Shown one piece after another: positions 5,763 to 10,000 of a stretch of 10,000 bases of DNA (position 1 is its first letter; the number at the start of each line of letters is the position of its first letter). Both the position numbers and the translations under genes were made by a program. The notes below the pieces were generated by a model, which did no database searches, was not told where the DNA came from, and saw nothing but the letters and a program-made list of their open reading frames with translations. Source of the stretch: Nitrospira sp. (lineage in GTDB: Bacteria > Nitrospirota > Nitrospiria > Nitrospirales > Nitrospiraceae); the NCBI GenBank assembly GCA_020216985.1, contig JAIWOH010000184.1, positions 1-10,000 of the forward strand, written 5' to 3'.

Positions 5763-7766
5763 CTACGCGTTCACTTCCAATTCTTTAAGCCGAAGCGCTC
5801 GGATGCGGTCGCGCAATTGAGCGGCCCGTTCGAAGGCGAGCTCTTTGGCCGCCGCCTTCATTTCCGCTTCCAATGTCTTGATAAGCTGATCCACCCTTCC
5901 TCCTCCCTCCGTTCCGTATGATTCACCGGATTCCGCCGCCGCCTCCAAATGCACGTAATCCAAATCGGCCATGGCGTACTCGATCACCGGGATCCCTTTT
6001 TTCACGCTGGCCGGCGTGATGCCGTGCGTTCGATTGTATTCGGCCTGAATGCGCCGCCGCCGCTCCGTTTCCTCGATCGCCATCCGCATCGAGTCGGTGA
6101 CGGTGTCTCCGTAGAAAATCACTCGGCCTTCGACGTTGCGCGCCGCTCGGCCGGCCGTTTGAATGAGCGACCGATAGGAACGAAGGTATCCCTCCTTGTC
6201 GGCATCGAGGATGGCGACAAGACTCACTTCCGGCAGATCCAGGCCCTCACGCAGCAGATTGATCCCCACCAATACGTCAAATCGACCGCGTCGAAGGTCC
6301 TGCACGATTTCAGCCCGCTCGAGCGTCTTGATGTCGGAATGAAGATACCGCACCTTGACGCCGAGATCATGGTAATACTCCGTCAAGTCCTCGGCCATGC
6401 GTTTGGTCAAGGTCGTGACCAGCACGCGGCCTCCCTTGGCAACCTCCGCCCGCACCTGCCCCAGCAGATGATCCACCTGTCCCTTGGCCGGCGCCACCGT
6501 GATCGCCGGATCCATCAGGCCGGTCGGACGGATGATCTGTTCCACGATCTCGCCCTTCGCCCGTTCCAATTCATAGGGGCCGGGCGTGGCCGACACATAG
6601 ACCACTTGATGCAGGCACCGTTCGAACTCCGAAAATTTCAGCGGGCGGTTATCCACCGCCGAGGGAAGGCGAAACCCATATTCCACCAGGGTCCGCTTTC
6701 GCGAGTAATCCCCTTCGTACATGCCTCCCACCTGCGGGATCGTCGCGTGCGACTCGTCGACGATCAGCAGAAAGTCTTTGGGAAAATAATCCAGTAACGT
6801 GGGCGGCGGTTCACCCGGCGCCCGTCCGCTCAAATGGCGCGAATAGTTCTCAATGCCGTGGCAATAGCCGACGGAGCGAATCATCTCCAAATCGAATTTT
6901 GTCCGCTGCTCCAAGCGCTGCGCTTCGACCAACCGGCCTGTTTTTCTGAATTCGATCAGCCGCTCTTCCAGCTCTTCCTCGATACCGGCGATGGCCCGTT
7001 CGTAGCGATCCGGCGCGATGAGGTAGTGCGTGTTGGGATAGATGGCGATTTTCGGCAACTTCCCCAACGATTTCCCGGTCAGCGGATCAATTTCGTGGAT
7101 CGCATCGACTACATCGCCGAACAGCTCGATCCGCACCGATTTGGCCTCCGACGACGCGGGAAACACTTCGATCACGTCTCCTCGCGCTCGAAACGTCCCA
7201 CGATGGAAATCGACGTCGTTCCGCTCATATTGGATTTCCACGAGCTTTTGTAAAATTTTTTCCCGCCGGATCTCATCGCCCTCTTGGAGATAAACCAACA
7301 TATCGTGGTACACCTCCGGAGATCCCAACCCGTAGATGCACGAGACCGACGATACGATCAGCACGTCGTTTCGCTGAAGCAGCGCCGTGGTCGCGGCATG
7401 CCGCATCTGATCGATGGCGTCGTTGATCGACGCGTCCTTGGCGATGTAGGTATCGCTCTGCGGAATGTAGGCTTCCGGTTGGTAGTAATCGTAATAGCTC
7501 ACGAAATACTCGACGGCGTTGCGGGGGAAGAACTGCTTGAACTCTTGATACAGTTGCCCGGCGAGCGTTTTGTTATGAACCAGTACCAGTGTGGGTTTTT
7601 GCACCCGTTCGATCAGGTTGGCCATCGTAAACGTCTTGCCGGATCCGGTGACCCCCAGCAAAACCTGGTGGCGTTTCCCGGCTTCTATTCCGGCCGCCAG
7701 TTTGGCGATCGCCTCCGGCTGATGGCCGCAGGGTTTGAATGGAGCCTCGAGCTTGAACGGGGGCAT
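5763..7766 (-). CDS. uvrB: Excinuclease ABC subunit B
   Basis: UvrB is the damage-verifying helicase-like subunit of nucleotide excision repair; it receives damage from UvrA and recruits UvrC. With ATG 7766 it has 667 residues, the usual size. Seen: Walker [10 protein letters not shown] (38-46), the beta-hairpin region [17 protein letters not shown] (86-102) that clamps DNA, the DEAD-box-like [21 protein letters not shown], the helicase block [39 protein letters not shown], and a C-terminal UVR domain (about the last 40 residues, [24 protein letters not shown]) that contacts UvrC. A TTG 25 codons further upstream lies inside the U tract of the preceding terminator and is unlikely. No strong ribosome binding site is visible, and I found no convincing LexA site upstream. 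Confidence 0.97.
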   Translation of the reverse strand: MPPFKLEAPFKPCGHQPEAIAKLAAGIEAGKRHQVLLGVTGSGKTFTMANLIERVQKPTLVLVHNKTLAGQLYQEFKQFFPRNAVEYFVSYYDYYQPEAYIPQSDTYIAKDASINDAIDQMRHAATTALLQRNDVLIVSSVSCIYGLGSPEVYHDMLVYLQEGDEIRREKILQKLVEIQYERNDVDFHRGTFRARGDVIEVFPASSEAKSVRIELFGDVVDAIHEIDPLTGKSLGKLPKIAIYPNTHYLIAPDRYERAIAGIEEELEERLIEFRKTGRLVEAQRLEQRTKFDLEMIRSVGYCHGIENYSRHLSGRAPGEPPPTLLDYFPKDFLLIVDESHATIPQVGGMYEGDYSRKRTLVEYGFRLPSAVDNRPLKFSEFERCLHQVVYVSATPGPYELERAKGEIVEQIIRPTGLMDPAITVAPAKGQVDHLLGQVRAEVAKGGRVLVTTLTKRMAEDLTEYYHDLGVKVRYLHSDIKTLERAEIVQDLRRGRFDVLVGINLLREGLDLPEVSLVAILDADKEGYLRSYRSLIQTAGRAARNVEGRVIFYGDTVTDSMRMAIEETERRRRIQAEYNRTHGITPASVKKGIPVIEYAMADLDYVHLEAAAESGESYGTEGGGRVDQLIKTLEAEMKAAAKELAFERAAQLRDRIRALRLKELEVNA

Positions 7767-7839
7767 CGTCTTTTCGTCACAACCTTGATCAGCCTCCACG
7801 TACCGGCCGATCACAGACTCTTGGTCGAACAAACAGAAC

Positions 7840-7870
7840 AAAAAAGGGGGGCCGGATCGCCGGCTCCCCC
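7840..7870 (-). terminator. Strong intrinsic terminator after the RNA-binding protein gene
   Basis: On the minus strand GGGGGAGCCGG (7870-7860) pairs with CCGGCCCCCC (7855-7846) across the four-base loop CGAT, with one unpaired base, and is followed by T6 (7845-7840). It starts 24 nt after the stop codon of the RRM gene. This should separate that gene from uvrB, so uvrB needs its own promoter between about 7770 and 7840. Confidence 0.9.
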
Positions 7871-7894
7871 TGCATCATGCACAACACGATCGGG

Positions 7895-8197
7895 CTAGTT
7901 GCGCCCGCCTCCTCCGAATCCCCCTCGGCCTCCACCGCCCTGACGGGGCTCCTGGGGACGAGCTTCATTAACCGTTAAGGTCCGTCCACCGAATTGTGTC
8001 CCATTTAATGCCGCGATGGCCGCCTGCGCCTCGGACTCGGAGGACATCTCCACAAACCCAAATCCCCGGGATTGCCCGGTAAACTTGTCCGTGATGATCC
8101 GCGCCGATGCTACAGTCCCGTGAGCGGCAAACAAATCGCTCAGTTGCTGTTCCGTCGTTGCATACGGCAATCCACCCACATAAATCTTCGCACCCAT
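7895..8197 (-). CDS. RRM-domain glycine-rich RNA-binding protein
   Basis: This 100-residue protein is a single RNA recognition motif with a short glycine-rich tail. Seen: RNP2 IYVGGL (residues 5-10) and RNP1 RGFGFVEM (44-51) with the aromatic residues that stack on RNA bases, a typical beta-alpha-beta spacing, and a tail RQGGGGRGGFGGGGRN from about residue 85. Bacterial proteins of this type, best known as Rbp proteins of cyanobacteria, are often induced by cold and bind single-stranded RNA. The ATG at 8197 has AAGGAGGG 7 nt upstream; the in-frame GTG at 8218 has no such site. The gene appears to stand alone, with a strong terminator after it and a long leader before it. RRM identity is certain; cold response is inferred from relatives. 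Confidence 0.95.
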   Translation of the reverse strand: MGAKIYVGGLPYATTEQQLSDLFAAHGTVASARIITDKFTGQSRGFGFVEMSSESEAQAAIAALNGTQFGGRTLTVNEARPQEPRQGGGGRGGFGGGGRN

Positions 8198-8489
8198 CAG
8201 CAGACCCTCCTTTGACACAATGGTGCTGTTTTGGACTCGAGAAGGAAGTGAAGAAAGAAAGAGGCCGAAGATGTCACGACACCGCGCCGGCTTAACTCCG
8301 GCTTCCGATCAAATTCCCTGGCTGGACCAAAACAACACTGGCTCAGGCCTTATCGCTCTCCGCGCTTGTCTGCTAGGCCTCGCGCATCCAAGCGAACCTA
8401 TCGTACCCCACTCGAGGAGGCAAAGGCAAGCTTGGATCTCGCTGCCTCTTTCCCTTTGGTCGCAGTGCCATCGCTCCCCGAACGGCTTA
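8198..8489. other. Untranslated region upstream of the RRM gene (292 nt, no gene seen)
   Basis: I find no convincing coding sequence here on either strand. Read on the minus strand, it begins with the tandem stop TAATAA of the secreted-protein gene. A weak terminator-like stem follows (AGGCAGC near 8452 with GCTTGCCTTT near 8422, poor U tract), then a candidate promoter at 8400-8429, and then about 190 nt that would be a 5' leader for the RRM gene. The leader holds a GCCGG/CCGGC stem (8286-8302, 7-nt loop). Long structured leaders are common on cold-shock genes, so this one may act on mRNA stability or translation; that is inference. Confidence 0.4.
8400..8429 (-). promoter_or_regulatory. Candidate promoter for the RRM gene
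   Basis: On the minus strand TTGCCT (8429-8424) is followed after 18 nt by TACGAT (8405-8400). Each box matches the sigma-70 consensus at four of six positions. If used, it gives a leader of roughly 195 nt before the ATG at 8197. This is a weak call made by eye, and other start sites within the 292-nt region are possible. Confidence 0.25.
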
Positions 8490-9245
8490 TTAGTAGGCGG
8501 GCGGCGGTGACAACGGGCGGTGAGAAAAAAGAGGCGCGGCATGAAACAGATCAAAAGATAACGATGCCTTTCCTCCGGCCGCCAGACCGACTTGTCCCAA
8601 CCCGAGCGTCTGATCCTCGACGGACAAGACCAATACGCCGTCGACGAACATCTCAATGAAGTCCTTGCTGATGATCGTATTCCGTTGCGCTCTCAGCGAA
8701 TGCCAGTCTGTATTTTTCAGGCTCACCGAAGTTTGAGCCAGCACCCGCTCGTTTCCTTCCATCATCCGAATCACACGCGCCGTGGACGTCGCCAGATCGA
8801 CCAATGTCGCATAAAAATTCTCGGCATCTCTGACTCCGAAGACGATCCCCCCGATTCCTTGCGAACCTCGAAAGCGAACCGAAAGATCCGGATATTCATA
8901 ATTGAGCCCCTTGGCGATCAACAAATGGTAACAGGGCTTCGCATCACAGTCCGCCGATACCGTCACGACGTTGGGGGGCGACGGAGCATTCATAGAGGTC
9001 TGAACGGTCCAGGCGACAGGCTGCTCTTTCCCGACGGCCATCTCTAAAAACCCGGCTGGCGTCTGATCGGGATGGTCCTGATCAAACGCCCACCGCTGAA
9101 ACAATCCGCCTTTCGCCTGCTGCTTGAGATGGAATTCCTTCTCTTCCTGCGTTTCCCACTGAACGGCGCCTGCCTGGTCGCCGACAGTCGGGATGCTCCA
9201 TCCGATTACAAGACAGATCCAGAACACTTTGCCCCCTCTCATCAC
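8490..9245 (-). CDS. Secreted concanavalin/laminin-G-like protein of unknown function
   Basis: I do not recognise a named family. From a GTG at 9245 the product has 251 residues. It begins with a signal peptide: MRGG, then the hydrophobic VFWICLVIGW, then a probable cleavage after DQAGA near residue 27. The rest has the beta-rich rhythm of a jelly-roll domain: DLSVRFRGSQGIGGIVFGVRDAENFYATLVDL, VSLKNTDWHSLRAQRN, FVDGVLVLSVEDQTLGLGQVGLAAGG and LSFDLFHAAPL. This resembles LamG/DUF1080-type sugar- or surface-binding domains. Two cysteines (DCDAKPC) could form a disulphide outside the cytoplasm. AAAGGAG lies 10 nt before GTG 9245; the adjacent ATG 9242 and an ATG at 9308 are alternatives, but the latter hides the signal peptide. 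It ends in tandem TAATAA. Probably co-transcribed with the small gene upstream. Confidence 0.75.
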   Translation of the reverse strand: MMRGGKVFWICLVIGWSIPTVGDQAGAVQWETQEEKEFHLKQQAKGGLFQRWAFDQDHPDQTPAGFLEMAVGKEQPVAWTVQTSMNAPSPPNVVTVSADCDAKPCYHLLIAKGLNYEYPDLSVRFRGSQGIGGIVFGVRDAENFYATLVDLATSTARVIRMMEGNERVLAQTSVSLKNTDWHSLRAQRNTIISKDFIEMFVDGVLVLSVEDQTLGLGQVGLAAGGKASLSFDLFHAAPLFSHRPLSPPPAY

Positions 9246-9362
9246 GACTGTTCGGCTCCTTTGAGACAGCGCCATGGCCGCTCTCCCCATCAAGCAAGTT
9301 GTTTTCATCACCTAACAGCACTGCATAACAACACAGGACACCGTGCCGTCCCGCTACTTTGG

Positions 9363-9617
9363 CTATTTTGATCGACCGGTGTTTTTGATTTGAAGAATTT
9401 CCCGCTGCAACCGGTCTCGCTCGGCAAGGATTTTTTTCCGCCGCCGCCACCGATCCCATGTCCACCAACGAAGCTTCTCGCCGAACGTCACCGTCGGGGG
9501 TGGCGCGCTGCCTCCCGGAGCCTCCTGAAACGAATAACCTTGATGAGTGTCCCGCTGTTCAAAAAAACGTTTATAGAGGTGGTCATACAACCCGTTGCCC
9601 GAACCGCCAGCCGCCAT
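9363..9617 (-). CDS. Small Trp/Arg-rich coiled-coil protein, hypothetical
   Basis: No family recognised. The 84-residue product has three parts. The first is a hydrophilic N-terminal part with LYDHLYKRFFEQRD, probably helical. The second is a flexible Gly/Pro-rich linker (33-44, APGGSAPPPTVT). The third is a C-terminal part in which LRWWTWDRWRRRKK (49-62) leads into a charged heptad-like helix, ILAERDRLQREILQI (63-77). The Trp/Arg cluster could dock on a membrane surface or bind a partner through the helix; there is no signal peptide or full membrane helix. The start ATG 9617 has an excellent ribosome binding site, GAGGAGGGG, 5 nt upstream, which is better support than the in-frame GTG at 9638. 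A sigma-70-type promoter lies at 9727-9755. Its gene is followed 117 nt later by the secreted-protein gene on the same strand. Confidence 0.7.
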   Translation of the reverse strand: MAAGGSGNGLYDHLYKRFFEQRDTHQGYSFQEAPGGSAPPPTVTFGEKLRWWTWDRWRRRKKILAERDRLQREILQIKNTGRSK

Positions 9618-9726
9618 CGGCACCCCCTCCTCGCACACAGATTTCTGCTTTGCTCACTTCTTGTCCATGTCAACTTGGGATAGTACCCTGCCTTTCCAAG
9701 ATGGTGCAACGGGTCGGGCGGGCTGT

Positions 9727-9755
9727 GTTATAGTTTTGCCGCTTCGCAAGGTCAA
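9727..9755 (-). promoter_or_regulatory. Strong sigma-70-type promoter for the two-gene unit 9617-8490
   Basis: On the minus strand TTGACC (9755-9750) and TATAAC (9732-9727) are separated by exactly 17 nt; each box matches the consensus at five of six positions. Transcription would start near 9720, about 100 nt before the ATG at 9617. The leader contains a four-codon ATG-to-TGA frame (MDKK) near 9667-9653. On the other strand the overlapping TATAGT (9729-9734) could serve the divergent gene at 9778, though no good -35 box goes with it. Confidence 0.65.
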
Positions 9756-9777
9756 CGCTCGAAGACGGAGGGGGTTT

Positions 9778-10000
9778 TTGCGCATTTTCGCCTCTTCTCT
9801 TGCACGACAAACGCCTGCCCTTGTCGGCCTCTGGATCGTCTTGCAAGCGACAACGATCGCCGCCCAACAAGCTGACAGTGAACTGTCCAGGGCCATCGAG
9901 CTCATTTCCTCCGAACGGATGCTGGCCGATGTTCGGACGTTGAGCAGTCCCTCATTTAACGGGAGGCAAACGGGAACCGAGGACGATCTCCGCTCCGCTC
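9778..10000 (+). CDS. Secreted protein, probable M28-family peptidase N-terminus (partial)
   Basis: Only 74 residues are visible before the window ends. The start is a TTG at 9778 with GGAGG (9767-9771) 6 nt upstream. The N-terminus is a signal peptide: MRIFASSLARQ, hydrophobic ALVGLWIVLQATTIAA, probable cleavage around residues 29-32. The mature part has ISSERMLADVRTLSSPSFNGRQTGTEDDLRSA. The order of a helix with L-x-x-L, then S-x-x-x-x-GR-x-x-GT, then D-x-x-x-A is what M28 zinc aminopeptidases show before their metal-binding domain. The metal ligands lie outside the window, so the peptidase call is tentative. The gene diverges from the small-protein gene at 9617. Confidence 0.6.
   Translation, partial: MRIFASSLARQTPALVGLWIVLQATTIAAQQADSELSRAIELISSERMLADVRTLSSPSFNGRQTGTEDDLRSA

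Noticed and set aside
5949..6797. Long open frame of 282 codons on the plus strand opposite uvrB
   Set aside because: It lies entirely antisense to a fully conserved uvrB. Its product is His/Arg/Asp-rich with no recognisable motif, as expected from the complement of a GC-rich gene.
7767..7841. N-terminal extension of UvrB from TTG 7841
   Set aside because: The TTG falls within the U tract of the preceding terminator, and family similarity begins at [10 protein letters not shown] (ATG 7766).
7284..7898. Plus-strand frame of 204 codons across the uvrB 5' end and the terminator
   Set aside because: It is antisense to the UvrB Walker A and beta-hairpin coding region and runs through the terminator hairpin; no ribosome binding site or known motif.
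9668..9673. TTGACA on the minus strand as a second promoter for the small-protein gene
   Set aside because: No -10-like box lies 15-19 nt downstream; the TTGACC/TATAAC pair at 9727-9755 is far better.
1..10000. CRISPR array, tRNA, rRNA, insertion sequence or prophage genes
   Set aside because: I saw no regularly spaced repeats, no cloverleaf-type sequence, and no transposase or phage motifs on either strand; gene content is housekeeping throughout most of the window.

Overview
The window reads as a stretch of core chromosome from a GC-rich Gram-negative bacterium. The protein sequences and gene set look most like the phylum Nitrospirota (Nitrospira-like). That placement is an inference from sequence character and was not checked by any search. 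I see no mobile elements, CRISPR arrays, rRNA or tRNA.

Layout. Positions 1-5282 hold a long run of minus-strand genes, read from high to low coordinates: ffh (SRP GTPase), an uncatalogued 23-codon small ORF, rpsP (bS16), rimM, trmD, rplS (bL19), rnhB, yraN, and an ATP-binding protein of the FtsE type cut off by the window start. This is a translation and secretion operon of the classic rpsP-rimM-trmD-rplS kind, extended at both ends. Junctions are tight: rimM/trmD overlap by 14 nt and trmD/rplS share an ATGA. Two RNA hairpins sit at junctions where ribosomal-protein and modification-enzyme levels might be set separately. One is a terminator-like stem with a U6 tract directly in front of the rimM AUG. 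The other is a perfect 13-bp stem at the end of trmD, just upstream of the rplS ribosome binding site.

Positions 5283-5498 form a divergent promoter region. Two mirror-image promoters with the same TTGACTTGC -35 region face outward towards ffh and towards a small two-helix membrane protein of the DUF4321 type. That gene runs convergently into uvrB (5763-7766, minus) with only 3 bp between the stop codons. Upstream of uvrB is an RRM-type glycine-rich RNA-binding protein (7895-8197, minus), followed by a textbook intrinsic terminator and preceded by an untranslated region of about 290 nt.

Positions 8490-9617 hold two minus-strand genes without a recognised function. One is a secreted protein that looks like a concanavalin/laminin-G jelly roll. 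The other is an 84-residue tryptophan- and arginine-rich protein with a coiled-coil end. They probably share a strong sigma-70-type promoter at 9727-9755. Divergent from them, at 9778, starts a secreted protein whose visible part resembles the N-terminus of M28-family peptidases; it runs off the window.

Most of the content is housekeeping. I did not find a complete new defence or biosynthetic system. The most interesting items are the small ORF between ffh and rpsP, the two junction hairpins, the altered GTPase motifs in Ffh, and the mirror-image promoter pair.
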